Below are positions 16,573 through 27,300 of a stretch of 64,000 nt of DNA, piece after piece. The notes beneath the pieces were generated by a model that was not told the DNA's origin, ran no database searches, and was given only the letters and a program-made list of their open reading frames with translations. Source of the stretch: Pseudomonas sp. Irchel 3A7. Its GTDB lineage: Bacteria; Pseudomonadota; Gammaproteobacteria; Pseudomonadales; Pseudomonadaceae. Within the stretch, counting starts at the first letter, position 1, and every line of letters begins with the position of its first letter. The stretch covers positions 124,001 to 188,000 of the forward strand of contig NZ_FYED01000001.1 in the NCBI RefSeq assembly GCF_900187565.1, given 5' to 3'. The position numbers were made by a program, and so were the translations under genes.

Positions 16573-17796
16573 ATGAGCGAGAGTGTGTTTGCCGATCGCA
16601 TCGTGCAGAACCTGCTCGACACCGATTTCTACAAACTGACGATGATGCAGGCGGTGCTGCACAACTACCCGAACGTAGAAGTCGAATGGGAGTTTCGTTG
16701 CCGTAACAGTGAAGATTTGCGCCCGTACCTGCCGGAGATCCGCTTCCAGATCGAGCGCCTGGCAGAGTTGAGCCTGAGTCCCGATCAGTTGGGCTTTCTG
16801 GAGCGCATCACCTTCCTGAAGCCGGATTTCCTGCGCTTTCTCGGGCTGTTTCGCTTCAACCTGCGCTACATCCACACCGGGATCGAAAACGGTGAGTTGT
16901 TCATCCGCCTGCGTGGCCCGTGGCTGCACGTCATTCTTTTCGAGGTGCCGATACTGGCGATAGTCAGTGAAGTGCGTAACCGCTATCGCTACCCGGAAAT
17001 CGTCCTGGAACAGGCCCGCGAGCAGCTCTACCGCAAGTTCGACTGGCTGGCCGCCAACGCCGGCAACGACGAGTTGTCCGAATTGCAGGTCGCCGATTTC
17101 GGCACTCGCCGTCGCTTCTCGTACCGCGTGCAGGAAGAAGTGGTGAACGTGCTCAAGCACGATTTCCCTGGACGCTTCGTCGGCACCAGCAACGTGCACC
17201 TGTCCCGGGAACTGGATATGAAGCCGCTGGGCACCATGGCCCACGAATGGATCATGGCTCACCAGCAACTCGGCCCGCGGTTGATTGACAGCCAGATCGC
17301 CGCCCTCGATTGCTGGGTGCGCGAGTACCGCGGCCTGCTGGGAATCGCCCTGACCGATTGCATCACCATGGATGCCTTCCTCGGCGATTTCGATCTGTTT
17401 TTCGCCAAGCTGTTCGACGGATTGCGCCACGACTCCGGCGATCCGGTGGTCTGGGCAGAAAAAGCCATTGCCCACTATCACAAGCTCGGCATCGATCCGA
17501 TGAGCAAGACGCTGACCTTCTCCGACAGCCTGACCCTGCCCAAGTCCCTGGAAATATTTCGGGCACTGCGTGGTCGGATCAATGTCAGCTTCGGCATCGG
17601 CACCAACCTGACGTGCGATATTCCGGGTGTCGAACCGATGAGCATCGTGCTTAAAATGACCGCCTGCAACGGCGCGCCGGTGGCGAAGATCTCCGACGAG
17701 CCTGGCAAGACTCACTGCAAAGACCCGAATTTCGTCGCCTATTTGCGACACGTTTTCCAAGTACCTGCCCCATCAAGCCTACCTGGCAAGGAGTGA
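16573..17796 (+). CDS. pncB: Nicotinate phosphoribosyltransferase PncB
   Basis: 407 residues. PncB makes nicotinate mononucleotide from nicotinate, PRPP and ATP in the NAD salvage pathway. Family segments are [60 protein letters not shown] (with the autophosphorylated His) and [12 protein letters not shown]. The ATG at 16573 ([10 protein letters not shown]) has GGAG about 10 bases upstream; a frame start 14 codons earlier was rejected. nadE follows 4 bases after the stop, so the two form an operon. Confidence 0.96.
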   Translation: MSESVFADRIVQNLLDTDFYKLTMMQAVLHNYPNVEVEWEFRCRNSEDLRPYLPEIRFQIERLAELSLSPDQLGFLERITFLKPDFLRFLGLFRFNLRYIHTGIENGELFIRLRGPWLHVILFEVPILAIVSEVRNRYRYPEIVLEQAREQLYRKFDWLAANAGNDELSELQVADFGTRRRFSYRVQEEVVNVLKHDFPGRFVGTSNVHLSRELDMKPLGTMAHEWIMAHQQLGPRLIDSQIAALDCWVREYRGLLGIALTDCITMDAFLGDFDLFFAKLFDGLRHDSGDPVVWAEKAIAHYHKLGIDPMSKTLTFSDSLTLPKSLEIFRALRGRINVSFGIGTNLTCDIPGVEPMSIVLKMTACNGAPVAKISDEPGKTHCKDPNFVAYLRHVFQVPAPSSLPGKE

Positions 17797-17800
17797 ATTC

Positions 17801-18628
17801 ATGCAAGCCGTACAGCGTGAGATTGCTGAGCAGCTCAAGGTCCAACCGCCGTTCGCCGACGAGGCCGCCCTTGAGGCAGAAGTCGCCCGGCGGATCACCT
17901 TCATCCAGGACTGCCTGGTCAATTCCGGGCTCAAGACCCTGGTGCTGGGCATCAGCGGCGGTGTCGACTCCCTGACCGCCGGCCTGCTGGCCCAGCGTGC
18001 CATGCGCGAGTTACGCGATCGCACGGGTGACGACAATTACAAATTCATCGCCGTGCGCTTGCCGTACGAGACTCAGTTCGATGAGCACGATGCCCAGGCT
18101 TCGGTGGATTTCATCAAGCCGGACGAACGTCATACCGTGAATATCGGCCCGGCGGTCAAGTCACTGGCCAATGAAGTCGCAGCGTTCGAAGGCAAGCACG
18201 CGGTGTCGGTGGACTTCGTACTCGGCAATACCAAGGCGCGGATGCGCATGGTCGCCCAGTACACCATCGCCGGTGCGGCCCAGGGCCTGGTGATCGGTAC
18301 TGACCACGCGGCGGAAGCGGTCATGGGTTTCTTCACCAAGTTCGGTGATGGCGCTTGCGACCTGGCACCGCTCAGTGGCCTGGTGAAGAATCAGGTCCGG
18401 GCAATTGCCCGCAGCTTCGGCGCGCCGGAATCACTGGTGGAGAAAGTCCCGACCGCCGATCTGGAAGATCTGTCTCCCGGCAAGCCGGACGAAGCGTCCC
18501 ACGGCGTGACCTACGCCGAAATTGACGCCTTCTTGCATGGGCAGCCGGTGCGCGAGGAAGCGTTCAAGATCATTTGCAACACGTACAACAAGACCCATCA
18601 CAAGCGTGTGATGCCGTTTGCGCCTTGA
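17801..18628 (+). CDS. nadE: NH3-dependent NAD synthetase NadE
   Basis: 275 residues. It adenylates and amidates deamido-NAD with ammonia. The PP-loop ATP pyrophosphatase motif is [40 protein letters not shown] and [16 protein letters not shown] complete the active site. There is no N-terminal glutaminase domain, so ammonia is the donor. Together with pncB it makes a two-gene NAD salvage unit ending in a strong terminator. Confidence 0.97.
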   Translation: MQAVQREIAEQLKVQPPFADEAALEAEVARRITFIQDCLVNSGLKTLVLGISGGVDSLTAGLLAQRAMRELRDRTGDDNYKFIAVRLPYETQFDEHDAQASVDFIKPDERHTVNIGPAVKSLANEVAAFEGKHAVSVDFVLGNTKARMRMVAQYTIAGAAQGLVIGTDHAAEAVMGFFTKFGDGACDLAPLSGLVKNQVRAIARSFGAPESLVEKVPTADLEDLSPGKPDEASHGVTYAEIDAFLHGQPVREEAFKIICNTYNKTHHKRVMPFAP

Positions 18629-18641
18629 TGAGTGAATGAAT

Positions 18642-18683
18642 GAAAAAAGCCCGCTGAAGAGTTGATCTTCAGCGGGCTTTTTC
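18642..18683 (+). terminator. Terminator of pncB-nadE
   Basis: Long stem AGCCCGCTGAAGA/TCTTCAGCGGGCT around a short loop, with an A run before and TTTTT after. Confidence 0.92.
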
Positions 18684-18715
18684 CTTGGCCAATGCATGTG
18701 TTGATGCTGATGACC

Positions 18716-18783
18716 TCTTCGCGAGCAGGCTCGCTCCCACATTGACGGTGCTAAACCTGTGGGAGCGAGCCTGCTCGCGAAGA
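18716..18783. repeat. REP palindrome pair
   Basis: Inverted arms CTTCGCGAGCAGGCTCGCTC and GAGCGAGCCTGCTCGCGAAG with a 20-base spacer, between the ends of nadE and azurin. Confidence 0.92.
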
Positions 18784-18804
18784 ACGATAACGCGGTGTGT
18801 CGAC

Positions 18805-19251
18805 TTACTTCAGGGTCACAGTCCCCTTCATCATCGAAATGTGGCCCGGGAACGAGCAGAAGAAACCATATTTCTCATTGGCATCGAGCTTGGACACGTC
18901 GAAGGTCACCGAATCGGTTTCCTTGGCGCCGATGATCTTGGTATGAGCGATAACGCGGGCATCGCCTTCTTTCAGATAGCTCTTGTCGATACCGGCGCTC
19001 AGGCCGTCGGTGGCGATCGGCTGCATGTCAGCTTCTTTGCTCAGCACCCAGTTATGACCCATGACGTTTTTCGGCAAGCTGCCGGAGTGGGTCAGTTCCA
19101 CGGTGAATGTCTTGCAGCTCTTGTCGATTTCAATGGCCTTGGTGTTGAAGGACATTTGGTCTGTGGAGTCAACGGTGACTTTGCACTCCGCAGCCATCAA
19201 TTGGCTGCTGGCCAGCGTCAACAGGGATACCGCAACAAGTTTGGCAAACAT
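18805..19251 (-). CDS. azu: Azurin, periplasmic blue copper protein
   Basis: 148-residue precursor: a 20-residue signal peptide ending LMA, then 128 mature residues starting AECKVTVD. Copper ligands fit mature numbering: His46 in [10 protein letters not shown], Cys112 and His117 in [14 protein letters not shown], Met121 next to them. Cys3 and Cys26 form the structural disulfide. Azurin carries electrons in the periplasm, classically to nitrite reductase or peroxidases. The gene stands alone and has a candidate ANR box upstream. Confidence 0.98.
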   Translation of the reverse strand: MFAKLVAVSLLTLASSQLMAAECKVTVDSTDQMSFNTKAIEIDKSCKTFTVELTHSGSLPKNVMGHNWVLSKEADMQPIATDGLSAGIDKSYLKEGDARVIAHTKIIGAKETDSVTFDVSKLDANEKYGFFCSFPGHISMMKGTVTLK

Positions 19252-19324
19252 GGTGAATCTCCAAGGCAGGGTTATTGGAAAATGCGAATGAACAGAAGAC
19301 TGCCTGAAAACTTCGCAAGTTCAT

Positions 19325-19338
19325 ATGACCTGAATCAA
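19325..19338 (-). promoter_or_regulatory. Candidate ANR/FNR box upstream of azurin
   Basis: On the minus strand TTGATTCAGGTCAT fits TTGAT-N4-ATCAA at 8 of 10 positions. It is centred about 80 bases before the ATG. A start about 41 bases downstream (near 19290) would leave a 40-base leader. The -10 is poor, as often in activated promoters. A perfect palindrome TTGTATACAA follows upstream at 19342-19351. Confidence 0.4.
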
Positions 19339-19445
19339 AAATTGTATACAACTTTTGGGCTATGGCACCGATCGAGACAATCTACCAGCCAGGCGTCTGG
19401 CCCGGGCTTATGATCAAGCCATCATCACTGACCGGAGCGTCCGAC

Positions 19446-19535
19446 ATGTCCCTCAATAGCCTGTTGTGCAGCTTGCTCGCCGCCTACGCCTGTGGCGCCA
19501 GCGGTACTTACGAAACGCCCAAGCGGGAAGTTTAG
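19446..19535 (+). CDS. Possible 29-residue secreted or lipoprotein-like peptide
   Basis: A short frame starting MSLNSLLCSLLAAYAC with GGAG 8 bases upstream and ending at TAG 19533-19535. The hydrophobic N terminus followed by ACGASGTYETPKREV resembles a tiny exported peptide or lipoprotein with a weak lipobox before Cys16. It is 60 bases upstream of the LOG-family gene. No family is recognised; the evidence is only the ribosome binding site, start and composition. Confidence 0.35.
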   Translation: MSLNSLLCSLLAAYACGASGTYETPKREV

Positions 19536-19595
19536 CCCTTGGTGCGCTGCGCGCCTGCCTTTACTCTGTGGCACTGTTCGACCATGGAGTAAGGC

Positions 19596-20183
19596 ATGTC
19601 TTTAGCATCCGTATGTGTATTTTGTGGTGCCAGCACCGGCACCAACCCGGCTTATCGTGAAGCCGCTGTGGCGCTCGGCCAGGCATTGGCCGAACGCAAG
19701 CTGACCCTGGTCTATGGCGGCGGTGCCGTGGGCCTGATGGGCATCGTGGCCGACGCCGCGCTGGCGGCCGGTGGCGAAGTGATCGGCATCATCCCGCAAA
19801 GCCTCAAGGACAAGGAAATCGGCCACAGCGGCCTGACCCGCCTGGAAGTGGTCGACGGCATGCATGCGCGCAAGGCGCGGATGGCCGAACTCAGCGATGC
19901 CTTCATCGCCCTGCCCGGCGGCCTGGGCACGCTGGAAGAACTGTTCGAAGTCTGGACCTGGGGCCAATTGGGCTACCACGGCAAACCGCTGGGGTTGCTG
20001 GAAGTGAACGGTTTCTACAGCAAACTCACCGGTTTTCTCGATCACATCGTCGGCGAAGGCTTCGTTCGCGGGGCGCACCGTGACATGCTGCAGGTGAGCG
20101 AATCGCCACAGACGCTGCTCGATGCCCTCGATAGCTGGCAACCGACCGTACCGCCCAAGTGGGTCGAACAAAAACCCGACTAA
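19596..20183 (+). CDS. LOG-family nucleotide 5'-monophosphate phosphoribohydrolase
   Basis: 195 residues, Rossmann-fold protein of the TIGR00730/LOG family. It has [19 protein letters not shown] near the N terminus and the catalytic [20 protein letters not shown] motif. Relatives remove the base from cytokinin-type or purine nucleoside monophosphates; the bacterial physiological substrate is uncertain. [13 protein letters not shown] start ([10 protein letters not shown]) is family-typical. GGAGTAAGGC precedes the ATG. Confidence 0.9.
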   Translation: MSLASVCVFCGASTGTNPAYREAAVALGQALAERKLTLVYGGGAVGLMGIVADAALAAGGEVIGIIPQSLKDKEIGHSGLTRLEVVDGMHARKARMAELSDAFIALPGGLGTLEELFEVWTWGQLGYHGKPLGLLEVNGFYSKLTGFLDHIVGEGFVRGAHRDMLQVSESPQTLLDALDSWQPTVPPKWVEQKPD

Positions 20184-20251
20184 CGACTCGGCACCGATAC
20201 AGGGCAGAATACGCGCCGCTCAACCTCACCTTCGACCCCAGAGGATCGCCC

Positions 20252-20431
20252 ATGGCTAAACCCAATTATTCCTTCGCCAAACGTCAGCGTGACTTGGCCA
20301 AGGAGCAGAAGAAAGAGGAAAAGCTTCAGCGCAAGAAAGCGATGGCTGAAGACGCGACACTGAACCCTGACGGTGACGTCGCGACAGAAGATGATGTTGA
20401 AGCACCGAAAGACCAGGCGCCCGACGCCTGA
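20252..20431 (+). CDS. Small charged protein of unknown function
   Basis: 59 residues: a very basic Lys-rich first half (YSFAKRQRDLAKEQKKEEKLQRKK, probably one helix) and an acidic tail (DGDVATEDDVEAPKDQ). AGAGGA stands 6 bases before the ATG. It has no membrane segment or Cys. It is likely a cytoplasmic protein able to contact nucleic acid or the ribosome, but that is only composition-based. It may be cotranscribed with the LOG-family gene 68 bases upstream. Confidence 0.7.
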   Translation: MAKPNYSFAKRQRDLAKEQKKEEKLQRKKAMAEDATLNPDGDVATEDDVEAPKDQAPDA

Positions 20432-20551
20432 GACCCTCCGGGCCGGATGAATACATCAGGCCCACCGGATCTGTGTCCAGGGTTGGCAGTCTTGCTGCCG
20501 GCCCTCACAGGTCAATCTGAAACACCCAATCCCTGAACACTCCACACCCCC

Positions 20552-20642
20552 CTGTGGGAGCGAGCCTGCTCGCGAAAGCAGTGTGTCATTCAGCATCGAT
20601 TTCGCCTGACACTACGCCTTCGCGAGCAGGCTCGCTCCCACA
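20552..20642. repeat. REP palindrome pair (in tandem unit 1)
   Basis: Inverted arms of the GTGGGAGCGAGCCTGCTCGC family, spacer about 45 bases. Confidence 0.92.
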
Positions 20643-20745
20643 ATGGTTCAGTGCTAATTCAATGGCATCTGTGTCCAGGGTTGGCAGTCTTGCTGCCGGC
20701 CCTCACAGGTCAATCTGAAATACCCAATCCCTGAATGCTCCCCCC

Positions 20746-20836
20746 CCTGTGGGAGCGAGCCTGCTCGCGAAAGCGGCGGCACATCCAACACATCCGTTTC
20801 TGTCAGACCTCTTTCGCGAGCAGGCTCGCTCCCACA
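20746..20836. repeat. REP palindrome pair (in tandem unit 2)
   Basis: Inverted arms as in unit 1. The inner spacer differs, showing that the spacer evolves faster than the arms. Confidence 0.92.
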
Positions 20837-20848
20837 ATTGGTTCTCTA

Positions 20849-21739
20849 TCAATCCAGTGGCATCACGGTGACGCGGACCTCAGGGTCATGATTGCCTCCT
20901 CCCAGAATCACCCCCCGCAACGGCGACACATCGGAAAAATCCCGGCCCCAGGCCAGGGTGATGTGTTCCAGTGCCGGCTGCACGTTGTTGGTAGGGTCAA
21001 AATCCACCCAACCCAGCACCGGGCAATACACCGACACCCAGGCATGGGAGGCATCGGCGCCGATCAGTCGTGGCTGACCGGGCGGCGGCTGGGTCAGCAG
21101 GTAACCGCTGACATACCGCGCGGCCAGACCTCGGGAGCGTACGCATGCCAGCATCAGGTGGGCGAAGTCCTGGCAGACCCCGCGCCGACGCTCCAGCACT
21201 TCCACCAGCGGCGTTGCCACTTGGGTGGCTTCGGCGTCGAAAGTGAATTCACTGAAGATTTTCTCCATCAATGCCTGCACGCCCAGCAACAGCGGTCGAC
21301 CTGCCGGAAAGCAGCTGTCCGAAAACTCGACGAAATTGCGCTTCAAATGCACGTAGGGCGATTGAAACCGATAACGGCATGCATCCAGCAATTCAGCTGA
21401 AAGCGGCTGACTGCTGTAGGTCAATGCGTTGCGGGTTTCTTCCCAGGCCGGGGACAGATTGAAATCCAGCGCAGGCCGGGGCAGCACTTCGATCGTGAGG
21501 CTGGCATTGACGAGCAGTTCATCATGAGGGCGCTCGAACGCCAGCCGGGTCAGCGGGTTGCCGAATACATCGAGTTCATCACGGCGGGTCGTCGGGTCCG
21601 GACTGATCTGCAATTGCTGCTCGGTGCAACGTTGCCAGGTGCAAGGGCGCGGCCACAGGTGCGCCAGTTGCTGGGCCAGGGAAACCGGGCTGTCGTAGTG
21701 ATAATGAGTGTCGTGGAAAATCTGGTATCGAGCACTCAT
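20849..21739 (-). CDS. Transglutaminase-like cysteine protease/ligase family protein
   Basis: 296 residues. Bacterial transglutaminase N-terminal beta domain (start YQIFHDTHYHYDSPVSLAQQ), then the papain-like core with the triad Cys189 (RRGVCQDFAH), His232 (ADASHAWVSVY) and Asp248 (DFDPTNN). There is no signal peptide. It is the last gene of a three-gene unit; its start overlaps the stop of the ATP-grasp gene (TGATG). In this conserved neighbourhood it is predicted to cleave or form peptide bonds on a peptide made or tagged by the ATP-grasp partner. The real substrate is unknown. Confidence 0.85.
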   Translation of the reverse strand: MSARYQIFHDTHYHYDSPVSLAQQLAHLWPRPCTWQRCTEQQLQISPDPTTRRDELDVFGNPLTRLAFERPHDELLVNASLTIEVLPRPALDFNLSPAWEETRNALTYSSQPLSAELLDACRYRFQSPYVHLKRNFVEFSDSCFPAGRPLLLGVQALMEKIFSEFTFDAEATQVATPLVEVLERRRGVCQDFAHLMLACVRSRGLAARYVSGYLLTQPPPGQPRLIGADASHAWVSVYCPVLGWVDFDPTNNVQPALEHITLAWGRDFSDVSPLRGVILGGGNHDPEVRVTVMPLD

Positions 21740-24225
21740 CAGACGGACACCGTACGCTGGCTGACATCATCGACATGGGCAAAATGACGCAAGGCCAGGC
21801 GATCGGATACTTGCCCGCTGGCATCGGCGATCTCTTGCAGCAGATCGGCCAAACCTTCGAGTGCCGCGCGCACGCTGGTTTCGCCGAACAGCGGGTTTTC
21901 CAGGCACCCCAAGTCAAATCGCGCCAGTCGCTCCACCAACTGGGGCAACCCGGTTTCTCGCGGGGCACCAAAGTCATCGTTCAGGCGTTTGAGGGTACGA
22001 CTCACCAGTTTCAACTGGAACAGCACGGCGTGAGGGTTCTGCTCGTCGAGCAGCAACAGGTCCAGCACCGGGATCAACTGCGCCACCGCCAGATACCGCG
22101 AACGGTAGGTGATACTGCTGTTGCCCAGCTCCAGCAACCATTCGAGACCGGCCTGATCGAACGCGCCCGCACCCCGCAAGAACGCCGCCAGACTGCCGCT
22201 GAGAAATTGCAGGCGCTCTATCCGCCGACCGATCATCAAAAAGCGCCAGCCTTCGTCCCGGGTCATGTCGTCGAGGGCAAAACCGGACAGCGCCGCCAGA
22301 GACATCACCAGACGGTTGAGGAAATCCAGCAGCTCGCCGAAGTCCGGCTCATCGGTCTCCAGCTCCATGGCTTCACGTTGCAACTCCACCAGCGCTTGCC
22401 AGTTTTCCCGCGAAAGCTTGCCGCGTACCTGCGAAGCCGCCCACTGCAAGCGCTGCAGGTTGGAACGCAAGCTGAACGGCCAGTCATCGCCAAGTATCGC
22501 CGCCAACAGGCGCTCCGGCAGCTCGCCTTCATCGGGCAACAGCATCAGCCGTTCGCCCAGGTCAACTGCCGCCTGCAGCGCCTGTGGGTCATCGCCGTCC
22601 ACATAGCGCGCCAGCATGATGCGCAGCAATCGCGCACTGTCATCGCAACGCTCGCAATAACGGCCGAACCAGAACAGGTTTTCCACTACGCGCGATGGCA
22701 GATAGGGGTCGCGTCGTACCAGATCATGCACGCCGACGTTGCGCTGGGCTTTCCATTGCTCGCCACTGGGCGGGCGATCGCCCAGCACCCAAGTGTCCTT
22801 GCTCGCACCACCCCGCTGCATCGACACCACTTCGGCATCGGCCTCGGCGGCCACTCGGGTCAACCCGCCGGGCAACACCCGATAACCATCGTGGCTGGCC
22901 ACCGCATACACGCGCATGCCGATCGCCCGGGGCTGTAACTGCCCACCCTCGGCCTGCCAGATGGGTGCCTGGGACAACTGCGCCAATTCTTGCGCGACAT
23001 AAGCATAAGGCCGCGCCTGCATGCGCTCGGCGAGCTCATCGCGCTGTTTTTCACTCAAATCGCGACCAAAGACCGGTGTAAAGCTCTGGGACGGGAACGC
23101 CGGTTTGATCAGTAATTCCGGCAATTTCTCCAGCGCCTGGGCCAGTACGGGGGCTTCGCCACACCACCAGGTGGCGATGGACGGCAGGATCAGTGCTTCA
23201 CCGAACAGGAATTGGCTGATTTTCGGCAGGAAGCCCAGCAATCCCGGCGACTCCAGCACACCGCTGCCCAGGGCGTTGGCCACCAGTACCCGCCCTTGTC
23301 GCACGGCCTCAAGCAGACCCGGTACGCCCAGTGCCGAATCGGTACGCAGTTCCAGCGGGTCGCAGAAGTCGTCATCGAGGCGGCGCATGATCGCGTGGAC
23401 GCGGCGCAGGCCACTCAGGGTTTTCAGGTAAACCGTGGCATCACGCACTGTCAGGTCGCCACCCTCCACCAGCGGATAACCGAGTTGGCGAGCCAGGTAC
23501 AAATGTTCGAAGTAGCTTTCGTTGAATCGCCCCGGCGTCAGCAGTACCACCAGTGGCACGTCCTCATCGCAGGGTGCCTGGCGGGCCAGGGTTTCCTGAA
23601 GCGTGCGGAAGAAGCCGGCCAGATGCTGCACTTTCAGATCGCGATACAACTCGGGGAAAGCCCGGGAGACGATGGTACGGTTTTCCAGCGCATAGCCGGC
23701 ACCGGAAGGCGCTTGAGTACGATCCGCCGTGACCCACCAGCGGCCATCGGGAGTGCGCGCCAGATCCACGGCATACAGATGCAGAAAGGCGCCATCAGGC
23801 GGGCTGATGCCCTGACAGGGCCAGAGAAAGTTGTTGTGGCCGAATACCAGTTCGGCCGGCAGCAAACCTTCGGCAATCAGGCGCTGCGGTCCATACAGGT
23901 CGGCGAGCACGGCATTGAGCAATCGGGCACGCTGGGCGATACCGGCCGACAACTGTTCCCACTCGTCAGCGGCAATCACATGGGGCAGCAGGTCCAGTTC
24001 CCACGGCCGATCGGCGCCCTTGGGGTCGGCATAGACGTTATAGGTAACGCCGTTTTCCTGAATCTGCCGGGTCAGCAGTGCCTGCCGCTGCACCAGTTGC
24101 GCTGGCGTGCTGCGCTGCAATTGGTCGAACAGTCGGCGCCAGTGCGGACGTACCCCGCCGCTGTCGTCGAGCAGTTCGTGATAGGTGCCCGCCGTCAGCG
24201 GGTAGCGGTCTAGCAGGTCAGGCAT
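21739..24225 (-). CDS. Circularly permuted ATP-grasp plus Alpha-E protein
   Basis: 828 residues. The N-terminal about 480 residues form a circularly permuted ATP-grasp (DUF404/407 type), with segments such as GVTYNVYADPKG, RARLLNAVLADLYGPQRL and VVLLTPGRFNESYFEH. The C-terminal about 310 residues are the all-helical Alpha-E domain (DUF403), starting near LPSRVVENLFWFGRYCERCDD. ATP-grasp enzymes ligate a carboxylate to an amine, so the product is probably a peptide or amide. The ATG at 24225 was preferred to a TTG at 24246; neither has a strong ribosome binding site. Confidence 0.85.
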   Translation of the reverse strand: MPDLLDRYPLTAGTYHELLDDSGGVRPHWRRLFDQLQRSTPAQLVQRQALLTRQIQENGVTYNVYADPKGADRPWELDLLPHVIAADEWEQLSAGIAQRARLLNAVLADLYGPQRLIAEGLLPAELVFGHNNFLWPCQGISPPDGAFLHLYAVDLARTPDGRWWVTADRTQAPSGAGYALENRTIVSRAFPELYRDLKVQHLAGFFRTLQETLARQAPCDEDVPLVVLLTPGRFNESYFEHLYLARQLGYPLVEGGDLTVRDATVYLKTLSGLRRVHAIMRRLDDDFCDPLELRTDSALGVPGLLEAVRQGRVLVANALGSGVLESPGLLGFLPKISQFLFGEALILPSIATWWCGEAPVLAQALEKLPELLIKPAFPSQSFTPVFGRDLSEKQRDELAERMQARPYAYVAQELAQLSQAPIWQAEGGQLQPRAIGMRVYAVASHDGYRVLPGGLTRVAAEADAEVVSMQRGGASKDTWVLGDRPPSGEQWKAQRNVGVHDLVRRDPYLPSRVVENLFWFGRYCERCDDSARLLRIMLARYVDGDDPQALQAAVDLGERLMLLPDEGELPERLLAAILGDDWPFSLRSNLQRLQWAASQVRGKLSRENWQALVELQREAMELETDEPDFGELLDFLNRLVMSLAALSGFALDDMTRDEGWRFLMIGRRIERLQFLSGSLAAFLRGAGAFDQAGLEWLLELGNSSITYRSRYLAVAQLIPVLDLLLLDEQNPHAVLFQLKLVSRTLKRLNDDFGAPRETGLPQLVERLARFDLGCLENPLFGETSVRAALEGLADLLQEIADASGQVSDRLALRHFAHVDDVSQRTVSV

Positions 24226-24313
24226 GGAAAGCTCGGCAGACAGCAAGGAACGGTCAGACTAACGCAGGCTCATGACGCCCGGATATACGAAAAATCCGAG
24301 CGTCGCGTACGGT

Positions 24314-27300
24314 TTAGAAACGTCGTAAATCGAGCGTCATCGGCAGCTCGTCATTGATTTCCAGAATCGGTATCGGAAGTTTCCCTGGCGTGTGTCCGAT
24401 GCGGAAGAATCGCGCCATGCGCCGGCTCTCGGCTTCATTGGCATTGATCGGTAACGTCTCGTAATTGCGCCCGCCCGGATGTGCGACGTGGTACTGACAA
24501 CCCCCCAGTGAACGGCCCATCCAGGTGTCGAGCAGGTCGAATACCAACGGTGCATGAACCGGGATGGTCGGTTGCAAACAGTTCGCCGGTTGCCAGGCAC
24601 GAAATCTTACGCCAGCGACGAATTCGCCTACACGTCCGGTTGGCTGCAATGGCACCGGGATGCCGTTGCACGTCAGCACATAACGCTGTGGCGGCAGGCC
24701 CGTGAGCTTGATCTGCAAACGCTCCAGGGATGAATCCACATAGCGCACCGTGCCGCCGACCGCGCCCTCCTCGCCCAGCACATGCCATGGCTCGAGTGCC
24801 TGCCGCAGTTCCAGCGCGATACCACTGACGGCGTAATCGCCCACCTTGGGAAACCGGAACTCCAGATGCGCCGCAAACCACTCGGCCCGCACCGGATAAC
24901 CCGAGGCATTGAGATCGACGATCACGTCGGCGAAATCCTGCTCGATAAAGTGCGGCAACAAGAACCGGTCATGCAGCTCCGTGCCCCAGCGCGCCAGTTT
25001 CGGCGGCGCGTAAGGCTCGCGCCAAAACTTCGCCACCAGCGCTCGCAGCAGCAGCTGCTGAGCCAGGCTCATGCGTGCATGGGGTGGCATTTCAAAAGCG
25101 CGCAACTCCAGCAAGCCAAGGCGTCCTGTGGCGCCGTCCGGCGAATACAGTTTGTCGATGCAGAACTCGGCGCGATGAGTGTTGCCCGTGACGTCGATCA
25201 GTAAGTTACGCAGCAGTCGGTCGACCAGCCACGGCGGGCATTCCTCGCCGGGTTCCGGCATCTGGGCAAAGGCGATTTCCAGTTCGTACAAGGCGTCGTT
25301 ACGAGCTTCGTCGACGCGCGGCGCCTGGGATGTCGGGCCGATGAACAGCCCGGAAAACAGATAGGACAGTGATGGATGGTTATGCCAGTAACTGATCAGG
25401 CTGCGTAACAGATCCGGGCGACGCAGAAACGGCGAGTCAGCCGGTGTCGCACCGCCCAGTACGAAATGGTTTCCGCCACCGGTGCCGGTGTGCCGGCCGT
25501 CGATCAGGAATTTCTCGGTAGTGAGTCGGGTCTGTCGGGCTTCCTCGTACAGAAATTCGGTGCGCTCGACCAGTTCATCCCAGGTCGCGGATGGCTGCAC
25601 ATTGACCTCGATTACACCGGGGTCAGGGGTGATGCGCAAATTGCTCAAACGCGGATCGCTCGGTGGTTCATAGCCTTCGAGCAGTACCGGGCAATGCAGC
25701 TCCTCGGCAGTGGCTTCGATGGCGGCGACCAGTTCCAGATAGTCCTCAGCGCGTTCCAGCGGTGGCATGAACAGGTACAACCGCCCCTCCCGCGCCTCGG
25801 CGCAGAACGCCGTGCGCGTCAGCCAGTCGGCGGATTCGTCGATCTTCGGCATGCACTCCTGCGCCTCGGCCGGCTCGCCATGGCTGTTCAACCGTGCGGT
25901 GTCAGGCAGCGGCGGGAAATCCTGATTCGGGTCCTGTTGATGAATGAATGGGTATTCAGCCGCTTTCACCCAAGGCTGCGAGCCGAGCGGCAGCCGATAG
26001 CCCAGTGGCGAATCTCCCGGTACCAGCCGGCAATGCTCGTCGCGCAGATACCAGCGCCCGCTTTGCCACTGATCGCCCTTGGCGGTACGGGCCAGCGGCA
26101 GCACCTGCCCGATGACCTTGTCCAGGCCCTGGCTGAAGACTTTGCGCAGCCGCGCACGCTCCAGCGGTTCTTCAAGACGTGAGTCTTCGGCGCTGACGTT
26201 CTGCGGCAACGTGCCTTCGCGCCAGAGGTAGTAGAAATTGTCTTCGTAGGCCGGAAACACAAAGCGTGTCGGAATTTTCAGGCGTTCAGCCACACTCGCC
26301 AAAAAGCGCCCGGCCAATTCGCCATTGGCGCCATAGTCATGCTGTTCATCGGCAATCAGCGCGCTGTTATGCCAGATCGGCACACCGTCGCGACGCCAAT
26401 AGCAATTGAGCGACCAACGCGGCAGCTGCTCGCCGGGATACCACTTGCCTTGACCGAAATGCACCAGCCCTTGAGGCGCGTAGCGCTTACGCATGCGCTG
26501 GAAGAGTTCGGCGGACAGCCGACGCTTGTTCGGGCCCAGTGCGGCGGTATTCCATTCGGCGCCGTCAGGGTCATCGATGGAAACAAAGGTTGGCTCGCCA
26601 CCCATGGTCAGACGCACGTCGCCTTCGAGCAGGTCGGCATCAATCTGCCGGCCCAGGGCCTGGATCGCCAGCCACTGCTCTTCGGTGTAGGGCTTCGTGA
26701 CCCTTGGCGCCTCCCAGATCCGTTCCACCGACATTTCATGGCTAAATTCACACTCGCAAGGTTCCACCAGGCCGCTGATCGGTGCCGCGGAGGACGGATC
26801 GGGACTACAAGCCAATGGGATATGCCCTTCACCCGCAAACAGCCCAGAGGTTGCATCCAGGCCGATCCAGCCCGCGCCGGGCAAGTAGACCTCGCACCAG
26901 GCATGCAGATCGGTAAAGTCCACCTCGGTGCCGGAAGGACCGTCGAGGCTTTTCACGTCGGCGGTCAACTGGATCAGGTAACCCGAGACGAAGCGTGCTG
27001 CCAACCCTAGGTTGCGCAGCAGTTGCACCAGCAGCCACGCCGAATCGCGGCACGAACCCGAAGCCTGTTCCAGGGTGTGCTCAGGCGTTTGCACACCCGG
27101 CTCCATGCGGATCAGGTAGTCGACGTCTTCGCTCAGGCGCTGGTTGAGCGCGACGAGAAAATCCACGGCGGGCAGCGGCGTACGGTCGATGCCCTCCAGA
27201 TAAGCCTGGAACTTCGGTGTCAGGGGCAAGGTTTCCAGGTACGGCGCCAATTCTTTGCGCTCATCCGCGGCATAGGTAAACGGGATTTTTTCTGCATAGG

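Larger units (their letters stand above)
20469..20864. repeat. Two tandem copies of a 198-bp unit containing a REP pair
   Basis: The sequence from 20469 (ATCTGTGTCCAGGGTTGGC) recurs from 20667 with few changes over about 100 bases. Each copy then carries a REP pair and a similar tail. The tail of copy 2 runs into the 3' end of the transglutaminase gene, and copy 1 ends in a matching fragment (AATGGCAT). The unit thus appears to have duplicated together with the gene end. Confidence 0.8.

Noticed and set aside
20469..20864. CRISPR array
   Set aside because: The repeats are inverted palindromes with unequal spacers and only two units; no cas genes.
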